This document shows, piece after piece, positions 8,507 to 16,690 of a DNA stretch of 64,000 bases (positions within the stretch are counted from its first letter, which is position 1; each line of letters starts with the position of its first letter). The stretch is from Iamia majanohamensis (GTDB lineage Bacteria; Actinomycetota; Acidimicrobiia; Acidimicrobiales; Iamiaceae): assembly GCF_028532485.1 (NCBI RefSeq), contig NZ_CP116942.1, positions 248,001 to 312,000 of the forward strand, read 5' to 3'. The notes under the pieces are model-generated. The model did no database searches and was not told the origin of the DNA. It saw only the letters and a program-made list of their open reading frames with translations. Position numbers and translations under genes: made by a program.

Positions 8507-9348
8507 GGCTGGGCCTGACGACGGGCTTCGGCACCGTCGGACCGCCCGACGACGTGGCCGCCCTCGTGGCCCACGCCGAGGCGGTGGGGTTCGACTCGGT
8601 GTGGCTCACCGAGCACGTGGTGGTGCCCGTCGACCACGCCCCCCGCTACCCCTACACCGACGACGGGCGGCTGCCCATCGGGGCCGGGGCGGACCTGCCC
8701 GACCCGCTCACCTGGCTCGCCTTCGCCGCCGCCCACACCCGCCGTCTGCTGCTCGGGACCGGCTGCCTGGTGCTGCCCCAGCGCAACCCGGTGGTGCTGG
8801 CCAAGGAGGCGGCCACCGTCGACCGGCTGAGCGGCGGGCGGCTGCGCCTCGGCGTCGGCCTGGGGTGGATGCGCGAGGAGGCCGAGGCGGTGGGCAGCGC
8901 GTGGGAGGACCGCGCCGACCGAGTGGAGGAGGGCATCGCCCTGCTCCGGGACCTGTGGTCCCCCGGGCCCTCGGCCCTGCCCGGCGGACCCGCCCTCAGC
9001 CTGCCCGCCCCGTCGGCGGGCACCGTGCCCATCGTCGTGTGCGGCCCCAGCCGGGCCGCGGCCCGGCGCGCCGGCCGGGTCGGCGACGGCTACCTCTGCG
9101 GCCACCGCGACCCCGAGGTCGTCGCCGACCGCCTGGCCGCCCTGCGCGCCGCGGCCACCGACGCCGGTCGCGACCCCGACGGCATCGAGGTCACGGTGGG
9201 CGCCACCCCCCGGCTGCGGACCCTGGAGGCCATGGCCGCCCTGGGCGTGCACCGGGCCTTCGTCACCCTGCCGTGCCGGGGCGCCGAGCGCGACCGGGCC
9301 GCCCTCGACCGCCTGGCGCCCCTGGTGGAGGCGGCTGCCGCCCTCTGA
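8503..9348 (+). CDS. Luciferase-like (LLM) flavin/F420-dependent oxidoreductase
   Basis: This 281-residue TIM-barrel enzyme carries the LLM family blocks: GFDSVWLTEH near residue 30, LLGTGCLVLPQRNP, and GRLRLGVGLGW with the typical Glu-rich helix after it. Actinobacterial members often use F420 or FMNH2. The exact reaction cannot be read from sequence. The GTG overlaps the preceding FabG stop (GTGA), and the ketosynthase pair follows, so it is almost certainly part of the acyl-chain pathway. An oxidation or double-bond reduction of the acyl-ACP is possible, which could substitute for the missing classical enoyl reductase. Confidence 0.8.
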   Translation: MRLGLTTGFGTVGPPDDVAALVAHAEAVGFDSVWLTEHVVVPVDHAPRYPYTDDGRLPIGAGADLPDPLTWLAFAAAHTRRLLLGTGCLVLPQRNPVVLAKEAATVDRLSGGRLRLGVGLGWMREEAEAVGSAWEDRADRVEEGIALLRDLWSPGPSALPGGPALSLPAPSAGTVPIVVCGPSRAAARRAGRVGDGYLCGHRDPEVVADRLAALRAAATDAGRDPDGIEVTVGATPRLRTLEAMAALGVHRAFVTLPCRGAERDRAALDRLAPLVEAAAAL

Positions 9349-9397
9349 CCGGGCCCGACGGGGCCGGGCGGCGCGCCCCGTCGGTAGGGTGCCGGAC

Positions 9398-10573
9398 ATG
9401 GCCTCCAGGGACGGGCGCAGGGCGGTCGTCACCGGCGTCGGCGTGGTCACCGTCGGGGGCGGCGACCCCGAGGCGCTGTGGGCCCACCTGCTCGACCCCG
9501 AGGCCGGTCCGGGCGACGGCTTCCTCCACGGCTTCGACCCCTCGGTCGCCATCCCGCGGCGCCGGTCGCGCCGGATGGACCCGGCGACCCAGTACGCGGT
9601 GGTGGCCACCGCCGCCGCGCTGGCCCAGGCGGGCGACCTCGACCTCGCCCCCCACCGGGGCGCGGTGCTCATGGCCAGCACCTACGGGGGCATCACCTCC
9701 TACGACGACGCGGTGCGGGCCCAGGTGGCCGAGGGCCCCGCCGGGGTCAACCCGCTGGTCTCCACCGCCGCGGCCGCCAGCACCGGGGCCTCCGCGGTGG
9801 CGGTCGAGGCCGGCTTCACCGGCCCCACCCTCTCGGTCGGCGCGGCCTGCGCCTCGGGCTCGACGGTGCTGGTGGAGGCCCTGGACAAGATCCGCGCCGG
9901 CCGGGCCGACGTCGTCGTCGCCGGGGGCACAGAAGCCCCCCTCACCCCGACGATCCTCACCGCCTTCTCCGGGCTCAAGGTCTTCACCGCCAGCCGGCCC
10001 CGCCCCTTCGACGCCGAGCGCGACGGCTTCGCCTTCGCCGAGGGGGCCGGCGTCCTCGTCGTGGAGGAGCGGGAGCGGGCCCTCGCCCGGGGGGCCACGG
10101 TGCTGGCCGAGGTCGCGGGCGGCTCGGCCGCCACCGACGTGTCCGGCGTGTACGCGCCCAGCGACGGGGCGGCCGTGGTCGAGCAGTGCATCCGGGCCGC
10201 CCTCGACGACGCCGGGGTGGACCCGGCCGACATCGCCCACGTCAACGCCCACGGCACCGGGACCCGCGCCAACGACGCCTCCGAGGGGGCCGCCCTGGAG
10301 CGGGTCTTCGGCCCCGACGTGGTCGTCACCGCCAACAAGGGGGCGGTCGGCCACGCCGGCGCGGCCGCCGGCGCCATCGAGGCGGTGGCCACCCTGCTGG
10401 CCATGGAGCACCGGCTCATCCCGCCCACCGCCGGGCACCGCACCCTCGACCCCGAGCTGCACCTCGACGTGGTGGCCGGGGCGCCCCGCCCGTGGGAGCC
10501 GGGCCCCGTCCTGTCCAACGCCCTGGGCCTCGGCGGCTACGTGGGCTCGCTCGTGCTCCTCCCGCCGCCGTGA
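9398..10573 (+). CDS. Beta-ketoacyl-ACP synthase, KAS II (FabF)-like, first copy
   Basis: This is a 391-residue thiolase-fold ketosynthase. The active-site block is GAACASGS with Cys151, followed by VNAHGTGT and GAVGHAGAAAG, giving the complete Cys-His-His triad. ATG at 9398 is preferred over the GTG at 9389 because a TAGGGT box (9385-9390) ends 7 nt before it. The gene condenses malonyl-ACP with an acyl primer. It overlaps the start of a second ketosynthase. Both keep their cysteine, so this is not a classical KS-alpha/chain-length-factor pair. Confidence 0.88.
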   Translation: MASRDGRRAVVTGVGVVTVGGGDPEALWAHLLDPEAGPGDGFLHGFDPSVAIPRRRSRRMDPATQYAVVATAAALAQAGDLDLAPHRGAVLMASTYGGITSYDDAVRAQVAEGPAGVNPLVSTAAAASTGASAVAVEAGFTGPTLSVGAACASGSTVLVEALDKIRAGRADVVVAGGTEAPLTPTILTAFSGLKVFTASRPRPFDAERDGFAFAEGAGVLVVEERERALARGATVLAEVAGGSAATDVSGVYAPSDGAAVVEQCIRAALDDAGVDPADIAHVNAHGTGTRANDASEGAALERVFGPDVVVTANKGAVGHAGAAAGAIEAVATLLAMEHRLIPPTAGHRTLDPELHLDVVAGAPRPWEPGPVLSNALGLGGYVGSLVLLPPP

Positions 10574-11751
10574 GCGCGCCGGCGCGCCGGCGGGTGGCGG
10601 TGACCGGGCTCGGAGCGGTGAGCCCCGGCGGGGTCGGGGCCGAGGCCCTCTGGGCGCTGGTGACCCGCGACCACGACGCCCCGGTGCGGCGGGACGTGCC
10701 CGACTTCGACGGGGGCCGGTGGCTGGAGCGGCGCGACCTGCGGCGCACCGGCCGTGCCGCCCAGTACGCGGTGGCCGCCTGCGTCGAGGCCTGGGAGGCC
10801 GCGGGCCTGGCCGGCGCGGTCGACCCGGCCCGGGTGGGGATCGTGCTCGGCAACGCCTTCGGGGCGTCGGACACGCTCCACGAGGCGGCCCGGCTCCACC
10901 TCGAGGAGGGCCCCGAGGCGGTGCCCCCCGCGTCGGGGCTGCTGGCCTGCAGCAGCTCCCTCGCGGCCGTGCCGGCCCGCCACCTGGGCGTGCGGGGCCC
11001 GGTGCTGGTCGCCTCCGGGGCCTGCGCCAGCGGCGTCTACGGGGTGGCCGACGGCGCCCGCCTGGTGGCCCACGGCGAGGCCGACGTCGTCCTGGCCGGC
11101 GGGGTCGAGGGCCCCATCTCGGCCTCGGTCACCGCCGCCTACGCCAACCTGCGGGCCTCCTCCCGGTCGGGCTGGGAGCGGCCCTTCGACCGCCGGCGCG
11201 ACGGCTTCGTCTACGCCGAGGGGGCCGGGGTGCTGGTGCTGGAGGCGTGGGACGAGGCCGAGGCCCGGGGCGCCCGGGTCCTGGGCGAGGTGGCGGGGTG
11301 GGCCAACACCAACGACGCCCACGACATGGTGCGCCCCACCGGGACCGGGGCCGAGGACTGCATGCGCCTGGCCGTGGCCTCGGCCGGGCTGTCGCCGGCC
11401 GAGGTCGTCCACGTGAACGCCCACGGCACCGGCACGGCCCTCAACGACCCGGTCGAGGCCGAGGCCATCACCGCGGCCCTGGAGGGGGCCCGCCCGTCGG
11501 TGACCTCGGTCAAGGGGGCCACCGGCCACGGGGCGGGGGCGGCCGGGGCGGTGGAGGCGGTGGTCGTGGTCCAGTCCTTCGCCCACCGGCTGCTGCCCCC
11601 GGTCGGCGTCGACGTCGACGTCGACCCCGCCATCGACCTCGACCTGGTGGTGGGGGCGCCCCGGCCCTGGGTGCCGGGGCCGACCCTCGACAACGCCTTC
11701 GGCATCGGGGGCCAGAACGGCACCGTGGTGCTGGTGCCGCCGGCGCCCTGA
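10570..11751 (+). CDS. Beta-ketoacyl-ACP synthase, FabF-like, second copy
   Basis: This 393-residue ketosynthase has GACASGVYG (Cys152), VNAHGTGT and GATGHGAGAAG, again a full triad. The GTG start overlaps the first synthase's stop (GTGA), so the two proteins are probably produced in equal amounts and may form a heterodimer. The two copies are clearly divergent in sequence, which suggests different chain-length or primer preference. This is the last gene of the acyl-chain operon. The convergent tadA gene ends 35 bp away. Confidence 0.88.
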   Translation: MSAPARRRVAVTGLGAVSPGGVGAEALWALVTRDHDAPVRRDVPDFDGGRWLERRDLRRTGRAAQYAVAACVEAWEAAGLAGAVDPARVGIVLGNAFGASDTLHEAARLHLEEGPEAVPPASGLLACSSSLAAVPARHLGVRGPVLVASGACASGVYGVADGARLVAHGEADVVLAGGVEGPISASVTAAYANLRASSRSGWERPFDRRRDGFVYAEGAGVLVLEAWDEAEARGARVLGEVAGWANTNDAHDMVRPTGTGAEDCMRLAVASAGLSPAEVVHVNAHGTGTALNDPVEAEAITAALEGARPSVTSVKGATGHGAGAAGAVEAVVVVQSFAHRLLPPVGVDVDVDPAIDLDLVVGAPRPWVPGPTLDNAFGIGGQNGTVVLVPPAP

Positions 11752-11786
11752 CCCGGCCGGCGCCCAGCCGGGGCGTCCGCCGTCGG

Positions 11787-12260
11787 TCAGCCGTCCCGGC
11801 GAGCGGCGAAGAAGGCGGTCAGCAGCGCCGCGGCCTCCTCGGCCCGCACGCCGCTGGTCACCTCGGAGGTGTGGTTGAGGCGGGGGTCGACGGCCAGGTT
11901 GTAGAGCGACCCGGTGGCCCCCGCCCGGGGGTCGTGGGCGCCGAAGGCGATGCGCCCCACCTGGGCGGCCCACGCCGCCCCCGCGCACATCGGGCACGGC
12001 TCCAGGGTGACCACGAGGGTGGCGGCCCGGAGGCGGCGGTCGCCCACCACGGCGGCGGCGTCCCGCAGGGCCAGCACCTCGGCGTGGGCGGTGGGGTCCC
12101 CGGTGCGCTCCCGCTCGTTGCCCCGGCGGGCCACGATCCGTCCCTCGACGGCGACGACCGCGCCCACCGGCACCTCGCCGGCCTCGGCCGCGGCCCGGGC
12201 CTCGTCGAGGGCGACGCCCATGAGCCGGTCGTCGTCCTGGTCGGGCTGCTCGGCGCTCAT
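11787..12260 (-). CDS. tadA: tRNA-specific adenosine deaminase
   Basis: The 157-residue protein converts A34 to inosine in tRNA-Arg(ACG). The zinc-deaminase motifs are HAE (His59, Glu61 as proton shuttle) and PCPMC (Cys89, Cys92), followed by the TadA-type GSLYN segment. The length is normal. The ATG is 8 nt from a TACCGT -10 box at 12269-12274, implying a leaderless transcript. It is a single gene separated from the upstream ABC operon by a 12-bp hairpin. Confidence 0.92.
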   Translation of the reverse strand: MSAEQPDQDDDRLMGVALDEARAAAEAGEVPVGAVVAVEGRIVARRGNERERTGDPTAHAEVLALRDAAAVVGDRRLRAATLVVTLEPCPMCAGAAWAAQVGRIAFGAHDPRAGATGSLYNLAVDPRLNHTSEVTSGVRAEEAAALLTAFFAARRDG

Positions 12261-12292
12261 CGGGGCCGACGGTACCGCCGTGCCGCCGGGGT

Positions 12293-12329
12293 CCCCGGCC
12301 GTGGCCCCGAGGAGAGCCCACGGCCGGGG
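12293..12329. terminator. 12-bp hairpin between tadA and the ABC exporter operon
   Basis: The arms 12293-12304 and 12318-12329 (CCCCGGCCGTGG and its complement) pair perfectly around a 13-nt loop. The hairpin lies 15 nt beyond the permease stop, so it most likely ends the minus-strand exporter transcript. No U-tract follows, as is common in this window. Confidence 0.6.
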
Positions 12330-12343
12330 AGGGCGAGCGACCG

Positions 12344-14875
12344 TCAGCCGGTCGAGATGGCGTCGAGCACGTCGGTCCGCGCCGCCCGGGCCGCGGGCCG
12401 GGCCGAGGCCAGCACCCCGGCGGCCGCCCCGACCAGGGCGACCACGACCAGGGTGGGCACCGGCACGGCGACGGTGTCGAAGTCGCCGCCTGCGGCCCGC
12501 AGCACCATCCACGCCGCGCTCACCCCGACGGCGAGCCCGGCCAGGGTGCCGATGGACGACACCATCACCGCCTCCCAGCGGACCATGGACCGCACCTGGC
12601 GGCGGGTCTGGCCGACCGCCCGGAGCAGGCCGATCTCGTGGCCGCGCTCCAGGGTGGAGAGGGAGATGGTGTTGGCGATGCCCATGAGGGCGATGCCGAT
12701 GGAGAGGGCCAGCAGGACGTAGACCAGCACCAGCATCTGGTCGACGCTGCGACCCTGGGTCTCGGCGAACTCGGCGCGGGTCTCGATGCTCGTGCCCGGC
12801 CACTCGCCGGTGGCGGCCTGGGCCGCGCCGTCGAGCTCCTCGGCGCTGACCCCGTCGGTCGCCCTCAGCAGCATCACCGTGGGGTTGACCTCGGGCACGT
12901 GGGGGGCGACGGTCCCGACGTCGACGAACCCGGAGCCGGCGAAGGTGGTGGTGTCGTAGACGAGCCCGACGGTGAGGTCCTCCTCGGCGCCGTCGATGTG
13001 GCGCGCCGGCACGGGGTCGCCGAGGGCCAGGTCGTGGTCCTCGGCGTAGCCGGTCGACACGGCCAGCTGGCCGGGGCCGAAGTCGGCCAGGTCGCCCTCG
13101 GTCACGCCCAGGTCGATGACCCGGTCGAGGTCGGGGGCGTCGGCGTAGGTGAGGAGCTGGTCCTCGCCGTCGAGGGTGATGGGCACGTCGCCGACGCCGA
13201 CGGCTGCCCCCGTCTCGGGCAGGCCGGCGAGGCGCTCCTGGAGGGAGGGGGCCAGCCCGCTGAAGCCGTCGACCTGGGGTCCCTGGACGACCACGTCGCC
13301 GGCGACCTGCTCGTCGATGACCTCGTCGAGCGACGCCCGGATCGACGCGCCCACGACGGTGAAGAGGGCGACGACGGTGACGCCGATGATGAGGGCGGTG
13401 GCCGTGCTGCCGGTGCGGCGCGGGTTGCGCACCGCGTTGCGGCGGGCCATCACCCCGGTCACGCCCCGGACCCGGGCGAGGGGCGCGCCGAGGAGGCGGA
13501 CGAGGGGCCCGGCCACGCTCGGGGCCAGCACGATGGCGGCCAGCATGAGCAGGGCCGCGGCCGTGCCCGCGGGGGTGGCGCCGGAGTGGCGGACCGCGGC
13601 GGTGATCCCGAGGCCGCCGCCCGTCACGAGGAGGGCCAGGCCGACGGCCGTGCGGACCCGGCCCACGCGGCCGCCGTCCACCGCCAGGTCGCGCAGGGCG
13701 GCCACGGGCGGGACGCGGGAGGCCCGGCGGGCGGGGAGCAGTGCGGCGACCACGGTGACGCCGATGCCGACGCTGAGGGACAGGGCCACGGTGGCCCCGC
13801 TGACCACGAGCGACGAGGTGGACAGGCCGGTGGCCCCGGCCATGACCGCCGACAGCCCGGCGGCCAGCCCCAGGCCGAGGGCCAGGCCCAGGCCGGCGCC
13901 GACCAGGCCCACGATCCCGGCCTCGAGGAGGGTGGCGCCGGTGATCTGGCGGCGGGAGGCGCCGATGGCCCGCAGCAGGGCGGCGTCGCGGGTCCGCTGG
14001 GCGACCACGATGGCGAAGGTGTTGTAGATGCTGAACGCACCCACCACCAGGGCGATGAGGGCGAAGGCCAGGAGGGCCGGGCGCAGGAGGCCGACGAAGT
14101 CCTCGCCGATCTGCTGGGACTCCTCGGTGAGCTGCTGGCCGGTGATGGCCTCGACGCCGTCGGGCAGGCGCTCCCCGAGGGCGGCGGTCACCTCGGCCTC
14201 GCCGACCCCGTCGTCGGCCGCCACGAGGAAGCCGTCCACCTGCCCGGGCGTCCCCCCGAGGTGAGCGACGGCGCCCTCCTCGGAGAAGAGGGCCTGGGTG
14301 AGGGGCCCGGCCGAGTCGGCCGACCCGTAGGTCGCCACCCCGACGACGGTGACGTCGACGGGCTCGGGGGTGAAGACCCGGGTCCGGTCGCCCACCGCCA
14401 GGTCGCCGTCGCGGGCCGAGGCGGCGTCGACGACGACCTCGTCGGGGCCCTCCGGGGCCCGGCCGTCGGCCAGCTCCCACGGGTTGAGGGCGGCGACGTC
14501 GATCCACTGCGACCCCACCTGCGGCGGTCCGCCGCCGCCGATGATCTCGCCGTCGGCCCCCTCGATCTGCGCGGTGCCGTCGCGCTGGGGGGCGACCGCG
14601 GCCACGCCGGGGGTGGCGGCGACGTCGGTGGCCAGGGCGGCGTCGACCTCGCCCCGGGCGGTGTCGCCGAAGTCGAGCTCGATGCCGTCGGCGGCCCGGA
14701 CGACGGCGGCGGTCCCGTCGGTGCCGGTGGCGAACATGTCGTCGAAGCTCCGTTGGAACGTCGCCACCAGGACCAGCACGCCGGCCAGGAAGGCGACGCC
14801 CAGGGCGACGGCGACGACGGTGGACGTGAAGCGGCGGGCGTGGGCCCGCAGGGTGCGGAGCGAGAGGCGCAGCAC
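12344..14875 (-). CDS. ABC transporter permease, FtsX/MacB type (two FtsX domains)
   Basis: This 843-residue membrane protein begins with a membrane helix at about 18-42, followed by a large extracytoplasmic domain, a first FtsX block of three helices at about 250-400, and a second extracytoplasmic domain. A second FtsX block ends near the C-terminus. This duplicated layout is typical of large actinobacterial FtsX-family permeases that act with a LolD/MacB ATPase on lipids, lipoproteins, peptides or envelope stress signals. A GAGGAGA site precedes the GTG start. The ATPase gene lies just upstream on the same strand. The substrate is unknown. Confidence 0.88.
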   Translation of the reverse strand: MLRLSLRTLRAHARRFTSTVVAVALGVAFLAGVLVLVATFQRSFDDMFATGTDGTAAVVRAADGIELDFGDTARGEVDAALATDVAATPGVAAVAPQRDGTAQIEGADGEIIGGGGPPQVGSQWIDVAALNPWELADGRAPEGPDEVVVDAASARDGDLAVGDRTRVFTPEPVDVTVVGVATYGSADSAGPLTQALFSEEGAVAHLGGTPGQVDGFLVAADDGVGEAEVTAALGERLPDGVEAITGQQLTEESQQIGEDFVGLLRPALLAFALIALVVGAFSIYNTFAIVVAQRTRDAALLRAIGASRRQITGATLLEAGIVGLVGAGLGLALGLGLAAGLSAVMAGATGLSTSSLVVSGATVALSLSVGIGVTVVAALLPARRASRVPPVAALRDLAVDGGRVGRVRTAVGLALLVTGGGLGITAAVRHSGATPAGTAAALLMLAAIVLAPSVAGPLVRLLGAPLARVRGVTGVMARRNAVRNPRRTGSTATALIIGVTVVALFTVVGASIRASLDEVIDEQVAGDVVVQGPQVDGFSGLAPSLQERLAGLPETGAAVGVGDVPITLDGEDQLLTYADAPDLDRVIDLGVTEGDLADFGPGQLAVSTGYAEDHDLALGDPVPARHIDGAEEDLTVGLVYDTTTFAGSGFVDVGTVAPHVPEVNPTVMLLRATDGVSAEELDGAAQAATGEWPGTSIETRAEFAETQGRSVDQMLVLVYVLLALSIGIALMGIANTISLSTLERGHEIGLLRAVGQTRRQVRSMVRWEAVMVSSIGTLAGLAVGVSAAWMVLRAAGGDFDTVAVPVPTLVVVALVGAAAGVLASARPAARAARTDVLDAISTG

Positions 14876-14914
14876 GGTGATCTCCTCGGGGTGGGTGCGG
14901 GTGGGGGCGGTCGG

Positions 14915-15742
14915 TCAGTCGCCGAAGCGCTTCATGCGGTCGAGGACGCGGGCGGCGGTGGGGTCGGCCATCTCGTCGACCACCGCCCCGTCGGCCAGGA
15001 ACAGGACCCGGTCGGCGTAGCCGGCGGCCACCGGGTCGTGGGTCACCATCACGACGGTCTGGTCCATGGTGTCGACGGCGCGCCGGAGGAAGCCGAGCAC
15101 CTCGGCGCCGGCGCGGGAGTCGAGGTTGCCGGTGGGCTCGTCGGCGAAGGTCACCTCGGGTCGGGCCACCAGGGCCCGGGCCACCGCGACCCGCTGCTGC
15201 TGGCCGCCGGAGAGCGCGGAGGGCCGGTGGCTGAGGCGGTCGGCGAGGCCCACGGTGGCGACGACCTCGGCCAGCCAGGCGGGGTCGACCTTGCGCCCGG
15301 CCAGCAGCGCCGGGAGGGTCATGTTCTCCTCCGCGGTGAGGGTCGGGACCAGGTTGAACGACTGGAAGACGAACCCGACCCGGTCACGGCGCAGCCGGGT
15401 GAGCTGGGCGTCGGAGAGCCGGGACAGGTCGGTGCCGGCCACCTCGACGGTGCCGGAGGTGACGGTGTCGAGCCCGGCCAGGCAGTGCAGCAGGGTGGAC
15501 TTGCCCGAGCCCGACGGGCCCATCACCGCGAGGAAGCTGCCGCGGGGCACGCCCACGGTGACGTCGTCGAGGGCGGTGACCGCCGAGGAGCCGGAGCCGT
15601 AGACCTTGCGGAGGGCGAAGGCCCGGACCGCGGCGGCGGTGGCGGGGGCGTCGCCGCCGGCGGCGGGGGCGGGGTGGCTCTGCGGGGGAGCGGTGGTGGG
15701 CACGGGGTCCTCCTCGGGACGGGTCGCGTGGGACCCCGTCAT
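14915..15742 (-). CDS. ABC transporter ATP-binding protein (MacB/LolD type)
   Basis: This 275-residue ATPase has Walker A GPSGSGKST (75-83), signature LSGGQQQRVAVARAL, Walker B VTFADEPTGN and an H-loop VMVTHD. Residues 1-38 are a low-complexity Pro/Ala tail. It is the partner of the FtsX-type permease 39 bp downstream. Upstream, at 15813-15834, is an inverted repeat identical over 19 nt to one before the histidine kinase gene, suggesting that this exporter is the target of that two-component system. Confidence 0.9.
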   Translation of the reverse strand: MTGSHATRPEEDPVPTTAPPQSHPAPAAGGDAPATAAAVRAFALRKVYGSGSSAVTALDDVTVGVPRGSFLAVMGPSGSGKSTLLHCLAGLDTVTSGTVEVAGTDLSRLSDAQLTRLRRDRVGFVFQSFNLVPTLTAEENMTLPALLAGRKVDPAWLAEVVATVGLADRLSHRPSALSGGQQQRVAVARALVARPEVTFADEPTGNLDSRAGAEVLGFLRRAVDTMDQTVVMVTHDPVAAGYADRVLFLADGAVVDEMADPTAARVLDRMKRFGD

Positions 15743-15812
15743 CGTCCGCCTCGGGCCCGCTCCCTCCCATGGCGTGGGCCACCGGCCGCGGGGAGGGGTC
15801 CACCCACCGGTG

Positions 15813-15834
15813 GGGGTGGGGCTGTCCCCACCCC
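15813..15834. promoter_or_regulatory. Inverted-repeat operator candidate, copy 1
   Basis: The site is GGGGTGGGG-CTGT-CCCCACCCC, a perfect 9-bp dyad with a 4-nt spacer, about 70 bp upstream of the exporter ATPase start. Its core 15814-15832 is identical to 18750-18768. It could fold as an RNA hairpin closing the DUF4097 operon, which ends 8 bp away, but the identical copy in front of another promoter argues for a DNA operator. Confidence 0.55.
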
Positions 15835-15841
15835 TGCGACC

Positions 15842-16690
15842 TCAGCCTCGGCCGTAGCGGACCTCGACGCTGCCGGCGCCGGTGCTGGCCCGGACGCGGC
15901 GCGGCGAGGCGGGGTCGGTGGCGACCCGCACGTCCTGGGAGCCCGCCCCCGCGGTGGCGTCCACCCGGTAGGCGGTGCCGTCGGGGGGCAGCACGACGAC
16001 CACCGAGCCGGCGCCGGTGCTCGCCTCCACGTCCGACGGTGGGCGGGTCATCTCCAGCTCGACCGCTCCCGCCCCCACCGAGGCCCGGACCTGGTCGCTG
16101 CGGAGGTCGCGGCCGACCACCGAACCCCCGCCGGTGCGGACGTCGATCGGGCCCGAGAGGTCGGTCAGCTCCACCGCCCCGCCGTCGGCGTCGGCCTCCA
16201 CCGGGCCGCTGGTGCCGGTGACCGTGACGTGCTCGCCGGTGACGGCGACCTCGGCGGTGGCCGGCAGGGTCACGGTCACGTCGCTCGAGCACAGCCCGGG
16301 CAGGTCCCCGCAGGTGACCTGCACGCTGAGCAGGCCGTCCACCAGGGTCCGCCGCACCGAGGGGCGGCGCAGCCCGAAGGTCGAGCTGCGCTCGACGCGC
16401 GCCCGGTCGTCGGGCCCGACGACCACGTCGATGCGCCCGTCGACGTCGACCACGGCGCGGGTGACGGGACCCTCGAGGGTCCGGACGTCGGACTCGGTCG
16501 TGCGCACCAGCAGGTTGGCGGCCGCGAACGAGGTCGCGGCCAGGAGGGCCAGCGTGAGCAGCCCGCCGGTGGCGAGGGCCGTGACCCGCACCGCCGGGTG
16601 GCGGCCGGCCCGGGCCATGGTGCCCGGGCCCCACCCCCCGGGCGGTGCGGCGGGGGACGCGGGGCCGGGCCCGCCGGCCGGTGCGGTCAC
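15842..16690 (-). CDS. DUF4097-type beta-helical membrane-anchored protein
   Basis: The 282-residue protein has one membrane segment at about residues 38-60. After it comes a beta-rich region with repeated short strands (SGPVEADADG, SGPIDVRTGGG, STGAGSVVV, STGAGSVEV) typical of DUF4097/DUF2807 adhesin-like domains. Such proteins often travel with two-component systems or anti-sigma modules and are thought to sense or modulate envelope stress. The GTG overlaps the response regulator stop (GTGA), so it is the third gene of the kinase-regulator operon. An internal ATG at 16618 is an alternative start that would drop a Pro-rich tail. Confidence 0.75.
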   Translation of the reverse strand: MTAPAGGPGPASPAAPPGGWGPGTMARAGRHPAVRVTALATGGLLTLALLAATSFAAANLLVRTTESDVRTLEGPVTRAVVDVDGRIDVVVGPDDRARVERSSTFGLRRPSVRRTLVDGLLSVQVTCGDLPGLCSSDVTVTLPATAEVAVTGEHVTVTGTSGPVEADADGGAVELTDLSGPIDVRTGGGSVVGRDLRSDQVRASVGAGAVELEMTRPPSDVEASTGAGSVVVVLPPDGTAYRVDATAGAGSQDVRVATDPASPRRVRASTGAGSVEVRYGRG

